A stretch of DNA of 64,000 bases, taken from assembly GCA_028293725.1 (NCBI GenBank), contig JAQGOE010000074.1:54975-118974 (forward strand), written 5' to 3'. Position 1 is the first letter of the stretch, and every line of letters starts with the position of its first letter. This document shows positions 25,489 through 33,808 of the stretch, piece after piece. Below the pieces are notes generated by a model. The model ran no database searches, was not told the origin of the DNA, and saw nothing but the letters and a program-made list of their open reading frames with translations. The DNA comes from Gammaproteobacteria bacterium. Its GTDB lineage: Bacteria > Pseudomonadota > Gammaproteobacteria > Steroidobacterales > Steroidobacteraceae. A program made the position numbers and the translations under genes.

Positions 25489-27075
25489 ATGAAGAGATCA
25501 ACACACTGGGCAATCGCGGCACCCGCGTTCGCGGGCGCGGCACTCCTCGCCCCATCCGCCAACGCACAGCAGGCACTCGGCAACTATGGCGGTGACCTGA
25601 TCGTAAGCTCCAGCAGCTACACCGACCCGGGATTCGCGGCGGGCATCGCCCTGCCCTTCAACAGCACGGGTACGCCGGCAACGACATCGACGCTGAACGC
25701 GAGCGTGGGGAGCGCGTTCTGCGGTAGTAGCAACTGCTCGTCGAACGTCTGGAACAACGATCTCACGGACGCCAACTTTGGCATTACCGCGGCGATTGTC
25801 TTACAGAACGTCAATGCCAAGACCGGATCCATCGACAACTCGGTTAATGTCTCGCAGCTCGCCGCGAATGCCGGAATCAACCTGGCGACCAGCTTCTCCT
25901 CGAAGTCCGAGCTGGCGCTCAACCTGTCGCCCGGCGGCAGCTCCGTGACCTTCATGGGTTACAACAGCGGCGTCGGTCAGCTCGACGTCTCGAACTCGAA
26001 TACGCCGGGATCGCCGGAGCCGGGGAATACCGACATCCAGTCGCCAACCTATCGCGCCGTCGGTCAGATCAACCTGTCGAACAACGCACTCCAGGTCACT
26101 ACGACGAACGCTTACAACGGCAATAACGGACGCGCGGCAATCGCGGCCGGCAATGGAAATTACTATCTCGTCGGAAACGCCGGGAACGGTAACGGCAGCA
26201 CCCAGACGACGGCCAATACGGGCGTGCAGCTCCTGACGGCGGCGGCGGTCAACGGCGGGCTGGGAAACAATACGGTCGTGGGGCAGTTCAACACGACCCA
26301 GGTCGGTAATCCCGCGGACAAGTCGGCGAAAGACAATAACTACCGCGGCGAGACGGTATTCAACAACACGCTCTACGTAAGCAAGGGCAGCGGCTCGAAC
26401 GGCGTAGACACGGTCTACCAGGTCGGCACCGCAGGCAGCCTGCCGGCCGCGGGCACGGGTACACCGATCACCGTACTCCCGGGATTCAATACCGCTCCCG
26501 CAAAGACGGACACCGCCGGACCCCATCCGTTCGGTATCTACTTCGCCAATGCCACCACCTTATATGTGGCCGACGAGGGTTCTGGTGCTGCGAGCGACTT
26601 CGGCTCGGCGCCGACGACGCAGGCGGGCGGCCTGGATAAGTACAGCCTGGTGAACGGGAAATGGACGCTGGACTATGAGCTGAAGGGGACCTTGATCGGT
26701 AGCAGCTATACGGTCAACGGAACCGGGTCACTCGCGGGCGACAGCCTGACAACCACCGTGGACGGGCTGCGCAATCTCACCGGCAAGGTGAATGCCGACG
26801 GCACCGTCACGCTGTACGCGGTCACATCGACCGAGGGCAGCCTGCTGGGCGATTCAGGCGCGGATCCGAACCAGATCGTGGCGATCAACGACAATCTCTC
26901 GGCGACGTCGTCGAGCCAGGTCGGGGGCGAGAACTTCAACGTGCTCGATACCGCTGCCCTGGGCCAGGTGTACCGCGGAGTCGCGGTGGCCCCCGTGCCG
27001 CTGCCCGCGGCAGCCTGGCTGCTTCTGAGCGGTCTGGGAGCCATGGGCGTGATGCGCCGGCGCAAGGTCGCATAA
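25489..27075 (+). CDS. Secreted VPLPA-CTERM sorting-domain protein
   Basis: The 528-residue protein has an N-terminal signal peptide (ending APSANAQ) and a C-terminal sorting tail made of VPLPAAAWLLLSGLG, a hydrophobic helix and a basic RRRK end. That is the VPLPA form of PEP-CTERM, processed by exosortase. The middle is rich in Asn, Gly, Ser and Thr and has propeller-like strands such as YRGETVFNNTLYVSKGSG and HPFGIYFANATTLYVADEG. It is probably a surface or matrix protein. No exosortase gene is in the window, so the sorting enzyme must be elsewhere. Only one cysteine pair (about residues 75-80) is visible. Confidence 0.88.
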   Translation: MKRSTHWAIAAPAFAGAALLAPSANAQQALGNYGGDLIVSSSSYTDPGFAAGIALPFNSTGTPATTSTLNASVGSAFCGSSNCSSNVWNNDLTDANFGITAAIVLQNVNAKTGSIDNSVNVSQLAANAGINLATSFSSKSELALNLSPGGSSVTFMGYNSGVGQLDVSNSNTPGSPEPGNTDIQSPTYRAVGQINLSNNALQVTTTNAYNGNNGRAAIAAGNGNYYLVGNAGNGNGSTQTTANTGVQLLTAAAVNGGLGNNTVVGQFNTTQVGNPADKSAKDNNYRGETVFNNTLYVSKGSGSNGVDTVYQVGTAGSLPAAGTGTPITVLPGFNTAPAKTDTAGPHPFGIYFANATTLYVADEGSGAASDFGSAPTTQAGGLDKYSLVNGKWTLDYELKGTLIGSSYTVNGTGSLAGDSLTTTVDGLRNLTGKVNADGTVTLYAVTSTEGSLLGDSGADPNQIVAINDNLSATSSSQVGGENFNVLDTAALGQVYRGVAVAPVPLPAAAWLLLSGLGAMGVMRRRKVA

Positions 27076-27123
27076 GCCCTACGTAAGGTCGCAGGTAGGA
27101 GTTGTCATAGAACCGCAACGTGG

Positions 27124-27144
27124 TTACTTTGAGATGCGAAGCTC
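27124..27144. promoter_or_regulatory. Partial dyad TACTTT-N7-GAAGCT upstream of the glycosyltransferase gene
   Basis: TACTTT (27125-27130) is exact; the second arm (27138-27143) matches 3 of 6 positions. It ends 24 nt before the ATG at 27168. It is the weakest of the four dyads but is in the expected place. Confidence 0.35.
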
Positions 27145-27167
27145 CACGTTGCGTCATGTGAGAACGG

Positions 27168-28325
27168 ATGGCCGCGATTCATCTGCTGATAGGAACCCTC
27201 GGCGTTGCCAGCCTGGTCCTCGCGGCCGCCTATACTCTGCTCGCCCTGGTGGCCGTGCTCGTCTGGGGACGACGCAAGGTCACCGGGGCGGCCGTCAAAC
27301 TCCCTGCCGTGACCGTGCTCAAGCCCCTGTGTGGTGCGGAGCCCGGCTTGTACGAGAACCTGCGCACCTTCTGCCGGCAGGATTACCCCGAATACCAGAT
27401 CGTCTTTGGCCTGGGTGACGAGGCGGACCCGGCGCTCGCGGTCGTGGCGCGCCTGGTGGCCGAGTTTCCCACCCTGCCGATCGATGTCGTGATCGATCCG
27501 CGGCAACATGGCCACAACCGTAAGATCAGCGGTTTAATCAACATGCTCGAGCACGCCCGCCATGATGTGCTCGTCATGGCAGACAGTGACACCTCTGTCG
27601 GGCCCGACTACCTCACCAGTGTCACCGCGCCCCTGTTGGACCGGAAGGTCGGCCTCGTGACCTGCCTCTACCACGGCGAGCCCACCCGGCCGGTCTGGTC
27701 GCGCCTGGGTGCGATGTACATCAACGAGTGGTATATGCCCTCGGTACTGCTGGCGTGGCTGTTCGGCCACGAGAACTATGTTTCCGGCCAGACTTTATGC
27801 GTGCGGCGGGAGACGCTGCAGGCGATTGGTGGCCTCCTCGCCATCGCCAACCATCTCGCCGACGACTATCAGCTCGGGCAGCTGGTGCGCAGCCTGGGGC
27901 TGCGTATCGTGTTATCGACTTACATGCTCAAGGCGGAGCATCACGAACCGACACTGGAATCGCTCATGACCCACGAGTTACGTTGGATGCGGACCCTGAG
28001 CGTCCTTGCGCCTTGGAGCTTCCGCTTCATTTTCTTTACGTTCAGCCTGCCGTTGGCCGTCCTTGGCCTGTTGCTCGTCGTCCCTGAAACCTACTTCGCG
28101 ACGATCGCCGTGCCACTCTTCCAGGTGACCGTCGTGGCTCGCCTGGCCTTACATCTCGTGCATCGGCTGCGGGACAAACGCGCCCTGTTCGCCGATCTGT
28201 GGCTGCTCCCGGCACGCGACCTGTTGATCTGCTGGGTCTGGTGCCGCACCTTCTTCACCTCGCGCTTCACCTGGCGCGGCAGCGACTTCCATGTCGGTGC
28301 CGACGGCATCATGCGTAAGATCTAG
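27168..28325 (+). CDS. HpnI/ceramide-glucosyltransferase-like membrane glycosyltransferase (GT21)
   Basis: The 385-residue protein has an N-terminal membrane helix, a GT-A domain with PAVTVLKPLCGAEPGL, the DxD-like VMADSDTSVG, ADDYQLG and the HELRWMRT form of the (Q/R)xxRW motif, and C-terminal membrane helices. This is the GT21 pattern of ceramide glucosyltransferase and of HpnI, which adds N-acetylglucosamine to bacteriohopanetetrol. No hopanoid or sphingolipid genes accompany it here, so the lipid acceptor is open. It ends 4 bp from the convergent phosphatase-superfamily gene. In this locus it probably glycosylates a membrane lipid. Confidence 0.87.
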   Translation: MAAIHLLIGTLGVASLVLAAAYTLLALVAVLVWGRRKVTGAAVKLPAVTVLKPLCGAEPGLYENLRTFCRQDYPEYQIVFGLGDEADPALAVVARLVAEFPTLPIDVVIDPRQHGHNRKISGLINMLEHARHDVLVMADSDTSVGPDYLTSVTAPLLDRKVGLVTCLYHGEPTRPVWSRLGAMYINEWYMPSVLLAWLFGHENYVSGQTLCVRRETLQAIGGLLAIANHLADDYQLGQLVRSLGLRIVLSTYMLKAEHHEPTLESLMTHELRWMRTLSVLAPWSFRFIFFTFSLPLAVLGLLLVVPETYFATIAVPLFQVTVVARLALHLVHRLRDKRALFADLWLLPARDLLICWVWCRTFFTSRFTWRGSDFHVGADGIMRKI

Positions 28326-28329
28326 CCGT

Positions 28330-29931
28330 TTACCGGTCGTCGTCTCGCGGCACGGGCAGAATGTGAATCTGCTCGAGCTGCACCGCCTCGAGCTCGTAGG
28401 GATCCAGGCCCAAAGCCTCCAGGATGGTCGGGGCGACCTGTTGGTTGCTGGTCGCGGCCGAAATCGTCGCGGCATCCAGACCGGGAATCGAGACCAGCAG
28501 CGCGGTGTGAACATCGTCCTCGTTGAATCCACCGTGCTCGGACAGCTTGGACCCACCCGTGAAGATGACTCCGGTCTGCGCCTTCAGAATGATGTCCGGA
28601 GTGCGGGGATCCACGGTGGGATCGTTGAACTTGTTGCGCAACGAAGCCTCCGCGAAGATTTCCTGAATGCCCAGGGCCTGCTGATTTGCCGGCGTGCTGA
28701 GATTCGCCACGACACTCGGGGTGAGCGACGGGCTGGTCAGCCAGATCAACGAGCCGTCATCCGAGATGTCGAACGCATCGGCACTGCCGATCGTCGCCGC
28801 CGGCTGTCCACCACCAATTCCGCGACGCTTCGTGACGTCTATCGGTGACTGACCGTGCTTGGCGCTGATGATGATGACCGTCGAATCGGACAGGCCCATC
28901 TTCTGCAACTCGCTGACGAATTTGCCGAGGGACTGATCGACGAAATCGAGTTCCCCCGCCAACCCGGCGCCGGGCGTACCGAGGACGTCGGTATAGCCGC
29001 CCTTCTGACCCGTGACGGGATCGACCGCCAGCTTTTCTCCGACGCTCACCGCCTGGAAGTTCGTGCCGAACAAGGCAGGCACGCCGACCTTCTTGCTGCG
29101 ATCGTGGTTGTAGCCGTCGATCTGGTTGAGCACGGCCTGAACGTGCAGGGAGTCATAACATTTGATGTCGTCGAAGCTATTCGTCCAGCCGTCATCCGGC
29201 GTGGTGTCGGCGAACGGCACGACCGCGCAGCCCGGAATCTGTGGCAGCGGGACCGGTATGGAGTTGATTTCGGGGCCGTAGAAATCGTCGACGCCCTTGC
29301 CGCTGGGGCCGTTCGTCCATTCGTACGACGGGTGTTTGTCGGTCCATGCGGTCAGACCGCCGTGCGCGTGCACCACCTCGAATATCGTGTTCACTCGCAG
29401 GTATTGATGGGGCAGGAGGGTGTGGCAGCCATTCTTCGGGTCGCGCACCAGGAACTGCGGATTGAGCCCACCGCCGCCATCGAGTTTGGTGAGGTCCAGG
29501 TCGACCGCCTCATCCCAGGCGACGTTCGTGCCGATCTTGCCAGGACAGGCGCCGCCGGGATTGCCGAGACCATCCGTCATCGCGGGAGGCGACAACGCGC
29601 GGTTGTACGTGTCGTCGTACCACAGACCCGTTGTCACGGGTGAGCCGCCTGTGACGAGCGAGGCGAGTCCGGGAAACGAATCGGACGGGGTGGACGTGGA
29701 ATTGTTGGTGTAGGTCACTCCGTGGTGACTCAGAGCCGCCAGGGTGGAGTCCTTGTGGGTCGCCACATAGTTGGCGAGGTCGAGGGCATGGAGCCCGTCG
29801 ACACTGATGAGCAGGACGTGCTTCACCCGATCGCGGTGCTCACGGCCAAAGGAATCGTTGTCCGCATGCGCGGCCAGCCCCCCTACGAGTAACGCGACAC
29901 TTAAAGCGACAGTCGGAATACGCTTTGGCAC
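28330..29931 (-). CDS. Alkaline-phosphatase-superfamily phosphodiesterase/phosphatase
   Basis: The 533-residue secreted protein has a signal peptide (ending LAAHA) and the metal-site motifs of the nucleotide-pyrophosphatase/phosphodiesterase branch. These are LLISVDGLHALDL near residue 40, the nucleophile region STPSDSFPGLASLVTGG, IISAKHGQSPID, and HGGFNEDDVHTALLVS. It should hydrolyse phosphate mono- or diesters in the periplasm; the substrate is not readable. It is divergent from the propeller-protein gene across a 220-bp region that carries a CGTAAG box, and it is convergent with the GT21 gene. Confidence 0.88.
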   Translation of the reverse strand: MPKRIPTVALSVALLVGGLAAHADNDSFGREHRDRVKHVLLISVDGLHALDLANYVATHKDSTLAALSHHGVTYTNNSTSTPSDSFPGLASLVTGGSPVTTGLWYDDTYNRALSPPAMTDGLGNPGGACPGKIGTNVAWDEAVDLDLTKLDGGGGLNPQFLVRDPKNGCHTLLPHQYLRVNTIFEVVHAHGGLTAWTDKHPSYEWTNGPSGKGVDDFYGPEINSIPVPLPQIPGCAVVPFADTTPDDGWTNSFDDIKCYDSLHVQAVLNQIDGYNHDRSKKVGVPALFGTNFQAVSVGEKLAVDPVTGQKGGYTDVLGTPGAGLAGELDFVDQSLGKFVSELQKMGLSDSTVIIISAKHGQSPIDVTKRRGIGGGQPAATIGSADAFDISDDGSLIWLTSPSLTPSVVANLSTPANQQALGIQEIFAEASLRNKFNDPTVDPRTPDIILKAQTGVIFTGGSKLSEHGGFNEDDVHTALLVSIPGLDAATISAATSNQQVAPTILEALGLDPYELEAVQLEQIHILPVPRDDDR

Positions 29932-30066
29932 GATGCATCCTCCATCAATTCAGAAAATAGTTTGTTGTTGTCCGCCGCAGGCGCTGCACGCCGCAGGCGG
30001 CCCGCGGCTACGGTATGACGGGATTGTGACGATTACGCGAAAGCGGGTACTCGGCGGGACGCAGCG

Positions 30067-30108
30067 TAAGCGTCGCGTAAGAATTCTGTCCTTGCGCTTT
30101 CTTTAGGA
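30067..30108 (+). promoter_or_regulatory. CGTAAG-N5-CGTAAG box and promoter of the propeller-protein gene
   Basis: Two exact CGTAAG hexamers lie 11 bp apart (30067-30072 and 30078-30083), followed after 14 nt by GCTTTCTTTA. The geometry is the same as at 21661. The box ends 68 nt before the ATG at 30152 and could also serve the divergent phosphatase gene. Confidence 0.7.
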
Positions 30109-30151
30109 GTCAGCTGCTAAGCTTATTTTGCGCCGCGACGAAGAGGTATCT

Positions 30152-31210
30152 ATGTCAGCTTACAGTTCACGCTCGAACCGACATCTCCATCCCTGGTTAC
30201 TGGGGGCCCTCATGGCCGCCGTTTCCTGCGCGGCTGCCGCGAAAGACGCGCCACCCGCTTATCACTTCGTGAAGGAAATTCCCATCGCCGGCGACACGGG
30301 CTGGGACTATCTTTCGATCGATGCCGAGGCGCGCCGCCTCTACGTTACGCACGGTACTCACGTCGTCGTCGTGGACCTCGACACGGACTCCGTAGTCGGC
30401 GATATCGCGGACACCCCCGGTGTGCACGGGTTCGCCATTGCGCACGACCTCGGTAAGGGCTTCAGCAGCAACGGCGGAGAGGCGAAAGTCAGCGTAGTCG
30501 ATTTGAAATCGCTGGCCACCACTGCAAAAGTCGCGACAGACGAGGGACCCGACGCCATTGTCTATGAGCCGGGACACCAGGAGGTGTATGCCTTCAACGG
30601 GCGGGCAAAGTCCGCGACGGTCCTGTCCGCCGCCTCGGGGCAAGTCGTCGCCTCGCTGAAGCTACCCGGCAAGCCCGAATTTGCGGCCGCGGATGCCGCA
30701 GCCGGCCGGATGTTCGTCAACATCGAGGACAAAAATGAAGTCGTGGCGATCGATACCCGCGCTCATCAGATCGTGAGCGTGTGGCCCATTGCCCCGGGAG
30801 AAGGTGCCTCCGGAATGGCTTTCGACGCGGCTCATCATCGTCTCTTTCTCGGTTGTGACAACCATCTCATGCTGATGTTGGACAGCAACACTGGCAAGGT
30901 GGTGGGTTCGGTGCCGATCGGCGAAGGCGTCGACGCGAACGCCTTCGACCAACAGTTGCAACTCGCCTTCAGCTCGAATGGTGAAGGAACCGTTACGATC
31001 GCGCGGGAGGAATCGCCCGAGAAGTTAGTCGTGGCGCAGACGTTGCGTACCCAGGCCAGCGCCAGAACCATGGCGCTCGACCCCAAGACTCATCGGATCT
31101 ACCTCGCGGCGGCCACATTTCAAGCGGCGGATGCGACGACGCCAGCGGCACCGCACAAGCGACGAGCCACGGTCCCGGGCACTTTCAAAGTACTGGTGTA
31201 CGGACCATAG
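30152..31210 (+). CDS. Secreted YncE-like beta-propeller protein
   Basis: The 352-residue protein has a signal peptide (ending CAAAAK) and seven-blade propeller repeats. Repeating elements include RRLYVTHGTHVVVVDLDT, KVSVVDLKS, AGRMFVNIEDKNEVVAIDT and HRLFLGCDNHLMLMLDSNTGK. YncE-like propellers are periplasmic and usually non-enzymatic; some bind DNA, iron-related partners or quinoproteins. ATG 30152 follows AAGAGGT. Its promoter carries the same box as the two-component operon, so it is probably a member of that regulon. The role is unknown. Confidence 0.87.
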   Translation: MSAYSSRSNRHLHPWLLGALMAAVSCAAAAKDAPPAYHFVKEIPIAGDTGWDYLSIDAEARRLYVTHGTHVVVVDLDTDSVVGDIADTPGVHGFAIAHDLGKGFSSNGGEAKVSVVDLKSLATTAKVATDEGPDAIVYEPGHQEVYAFNGRAKSATVLSAASGQVVASLKLPGKPEFAAADAAAGRMFVNIEDKNEVVAIDTRAHQIVSVWPIAPGEGASGMAFDAAHHRLFLGCDNHLMLMLDSNTGKVVGSVPIGEGVDANAFDQQLQLAFSSNGEGTVTIAREESPEKLVVAQTLRTQASARTMALDPKTHRIYLAAATFQAADATTPAAPHKRRATVPGTFKVLVYGP

Positions 31211-31228
31211 AGCTGCGAACATTGGTTG

Positions 31229-31645
31229 ATGACCTGGCTCCTTTATGCCCTGGTGTCGGCTGTCGCGGCCGCGGCGACAGCCATCCTGGCCAAAATCGGG
31301 GTTGGAACGATCCCTTCGAATCTGGCCACCGCGATTCGCACCAGCTTCATCCTGCCGCTCGTGTGGGGCCTGGTCGCGGCGCGTGGCGAGTTCGGTGCGC
31401 TGAAAACGGCCTCCACTCAGACCCTGGTTTTTCTGGCGCTCTCGGCGGTGGCCACCGGCATTTCCTGGCTGGCGTATTTCAAGGCGCTGCAAATGGCGCC
31501 TGCCTCGCACGTCGCGCCGATCGATAAGCTCAGCCTGCCGTTGACCATCACGCTGGCGGCCGTGGTGCTGGGCGAGCCCATGTCGCCGAAGCTCATTTTC
31601 GGCGTGCTGCTGATGGTGGGTGGGGCGATTCTGACGCTGGGTTGA
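31229..31645 (+). CDS. EamA-domain (DMT) small transporter
   Basis: The 138-residue protein carries a single EamA unit with about five hydrophobic helices, from WLLYALVSAVAAAATAILAK to IFGVLLMVGGAILTLG, and the GEPMSPK loop before the last helix. Full-length DMT carriers have two such units (about 300 residues), so this half-size form probably works as a dimer. It starts 18 bp after the propeller gene; an in-frame TTG precedes the ATG. The substrate is unknown. Confidence 0.85.
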   Translation: MTWLLYALVSAVAAAATAILAKIGVGTIPSNLATAIRTSFILPLVWGLVAARGEFGALKTASTQTLVFLALSAVATGISWLAYFKALQMAPASHVAPIDKLSLPLTITLAAVVLGEPMSPKLIFGVLLMVGGAILTLG

Positions 31646-31658
31646 TGGTATGGGGCCG

Positions 31659-32084
31659 TCAGTTGTCGAAGCGGAGTCGCGCAGGGCGACGCGTCAGCAA
31701 CATCGAGTGCGCCACGAACACCAAAAGCGCCGCGGCGGCGGCCGCTTCGGTCAGAATCGTCAGGTTCATGACGAACGAATGGGCGCCCATCGGCGCGACC
31801 GTGTAGTGATCCAGACCGGCAAGGCCGAACACACCGTAAAGAGTGATCGTCGCGAGGCCCGCCCAGCGGGAGACCCGGCAATAGAGCCAGTAACCCAGCG
31901 CGCCGACCGCAGCTATGAAACACCACGCGACCCACACACCCTCGGCAGTCAGCCACTCGGGAAGGTTCGGGTACTCGTGAAGATAGACGGCGTTGTGTGC
32001 GAAATGCAGGAGGCTGGCCGCTCCGTAGAGAAGCATCAGGAACAGCAAGGTGGAATTGTGGGTCGATGCGCGTCGATGGTTCAT
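31659..32084 (-). CDS. Small four-helix membrane protein
   Basis: The 141-residue protein has four hydrophobic helices (LFLMLLYGAASLLHFAHNAV, GVWVAWCFIAAVGALGYWLY, ATITLYGVFGLAGLDHY, LTILTEAAAAAALLVFVAH). Several His and Tyr residues lie at the membrane edge. No catalytic motif is recognised. Its ATG is 3 bp after the stop of the DDAH-type gene, so the two are co-transcribed. Confidence 0.8.
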   Translation of the reverse strand: MNHRRASTHNSTLLFLMLLYGAASLLHFAHNAVYLHEYPNLPEWLTAEGVWVAWCFIAAVGALGYWLYCRVSRWAGLATITLYGVFGLAGLDHYTVAPMGAHSFVMNLTILTEAAAAAALLVFVAHSMLLTRRPARLRFDN

Positions 32085-32087
32085 GGG

Positions 32088-32870
32088 TCAGAAACGTAAC
32101 GATAAACAGCTCAGGCCGCCATCCATCTTTCGATACTCCGACGTCTCCAGCGAAATGAGGGGATAGCCCCACCCCTCCAGCATCTCGGCCAGCCGTGGAT
32201 AGCCCGCAGCCACCAGAACGTGGTCGTTCACGCGAATGCAATTGGCCGCATAGTCTTCGCCGGCGGGTACTCGCAAGAGCTCATAGCGCGCCAACTCGGC
32301 ACTCACGGGGACCTCGGGAACAACCAACATACGGTTATCGCCCAGAAAGCTGATGCCGGACTTCAAATGCAGCAGCGATCCACTGTGCCGGATGTCAATA
32401 ACGGATGAGGTGTAGCCGTTCGATGCGAGGATCGCGGCGAGCTGCCGGGCGCCTTCCGCATTGGTGCGATTCGACTGGCCGATGAAGAAATGCTTTCCGG
32501 CCTGGCAGATGTCGCCGCCATCCACGGTGCCAGGTGCGGTGATCCGGTGCGGTTCGAGGTCGTCGTAACGGGCCAGGGCCGCCTCGATTGAGGTGATCTC
32601 TCCCTGTCGGGTCGGGGCTCCGGGCCAGGTCACGACTGCCATCCGCCCCGATATCACCGCCGTGTCCTCGACAAACGTGCCATCGGGATAGCGGTCATCC
32701 GTTGGCACGGCCGTTATGGATACCCCGCAGCGGCCCAATGCCTCGCAGTAGCGGTCGTGTTGGCCGAGCGCCTTGGCGAGATCTGGAGCACCCGCCGCCG
32801 CGGTCGTAAGGCCGGCCGCGAAGGTCTGCCCGGGTTTGCGGACGATGGCGCGTGTGAAGCGAGTGCTCAT
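32088..32870 (-). CDS. Dimethylargininase (DDAH)-like amidinohydrolase
   Basis: The 260-residue protein has the pentein (amidinotransferase/hydrolase) pattern: DGTFVEDTAVI, TVDGGDICQAG, His in SLLHLKSGISFLGDN and the catalytic Cys in MDGGLSCLSLRF at the C-terminus. DDAH converts N-omega-methylated arginines to citrulline and methylamines; related enzymes act on arginine. Length and motif order fit DDAH better than arginine deiminase. It is divergent from the PIG-L cluster and probably co-transcribed with the small membrane protein. Confidence 0.88.
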   Translation of the reverse strand: MSTRFTRAIVRKPGQTFAAGLTTAAAGAPDLAKALGQHDRYCEALGRCGVSITAVPTDDRYPDGTFVEDTAVISGRMAVVTWPGAPTRQGEITSIEAALARYDDLEPHRITAPGTVDGGDICQAGKHFFIGQSNRTNAEGARQLAAILASNGYTSSVIDIRHSGSLLHLKSGISFLGDNRMLVVPEVPVSAELARYELLRVPAGEDYAANCIRVNDHVLVAAGYPRLAEMLEGWGYPLISLETSEYRKMDGGLSCLSLRF

Positions 32871-33079
32871 AGGCGGTGCGGGAAATCTGCTGTGCGAGGC
32901 GACACTTTACGACATCCCGGATATCGGGGCGCGTTGAGCTTGACCCTGGCGGGGCAAACCTCCCGAGGCGAGTCGGAGACGTCCGACAGCACTTGAAGCC
33001 CCCGGCCGGTCCGCTGCTGCGGCGATTCCGTGCAGACTCCTACCTTTCAGTATTTCAGGCCATGAGCCAAGGGGAGTGC

Positions 33080-33808
33080 ATGAATCTCGTCGCAGCGGGC
33101 AGCGGCGCTTTCGACACTTCGATACGCGGTACGCCGGAGTGCTATTGGGCGGCCCTCGAGCCGCCTGCGTGGTTCCCGCCGGCTGGGCCTTTGATCGTGG
33201 TCGCGCCTCACCCGGACGACGAGACGCTCGGCGCGGGCGGCCTCATTCATACATGGGCCGAAGTACTCAGACTGCCTGTTGTAATCGTTTCAGTGACCGA
33301 CGGTGAGGCGGCTTGCCCGGAAATTCCCGGCCTCGCCGCCATCCGGCGCAGCGAGCTCGAAGCGGCGTGGCGCGACCTTGCCCCCGGTGGAGGTATCGAC
33401 CTCGTTCATTTGCAGCTACCCGACGGCCGGGTTAGCCAGCATGCGGGTGAGCTCGCTACGGCGCTGGGGGCCGTTGTTCCGCACGGGGTCCGGGCTACCC
33501 TCGTCGCCCCCTTTGAGCAGGACGGACATCCCGACCACGATGCCGCGAGCGCGGTGGCGAAAGAGGTGGCACGAAGCCGCGGCGCCACGCTCGCCCAATA
33601 TCCGATCTGGGCTTGGCATCAGGCGACACCGGCGATCTTCGCGGCACGACAGATCGGGCGTTTCATGCTGAGTCCTGGCGCCCAGCGTGCCAAGCAAAGC
33701 GCGATTCAACGCTTCCAATCGCAACTCCGGGACCGCCCGGGTGGCGCAATCATGCCCCGGCACGTCCTCGAATACTTCGCTCGGCCTTACGAGATGTTCG
33801 TGTTATGA
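33080..33808 (+). CDS. PIG-L family deacetylase
   Basis: The 242-residue protein has the zinc-site motif VVAPHPDDETLGAGG and a second HPDHDAAS motif. The family removes acetyl groups from N-acetylglucosamine units of glycans and glycolipids (PIG-L, MshB, BshB, LCO-like compounds). ATG 33080 follows GGGGAG; ATG 33062 is a possible earlier start, and the frame opens still further upstream. It is the first of four tightly packed genes. Its product would be a free amine for the next gene, a NodS-like methyltransferase. Confidence 0.9.
   Translation: MNLVAAGSGAFDTSIRGTPECYWAALEPPAWFPPAGPLIVVAPHPDDETLGAGGLIHTWAEVLRLPVVIVSVTDGEAACPEIPGLAAIRRSELEAAWRDLAPGGGIDLVHLQLPDGRVSQHAGELATALGAVVPHGVRATLVAPFEQDGHPDHDAASAVAKEVARSRGATLAQYPIWAWHQATPAIFAARQIGRFMLSPGAQRAKQSAIQRFQSQLRDRPGGAIMPRHVLEYFARPYEMFVL

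Noticed and set aside
27082..27098. CGTAAG-N5-AGGTAG as a fourth response-regulator box
   Set aside because: Only 3 of 6 positions of the second half match; too weak to claim.
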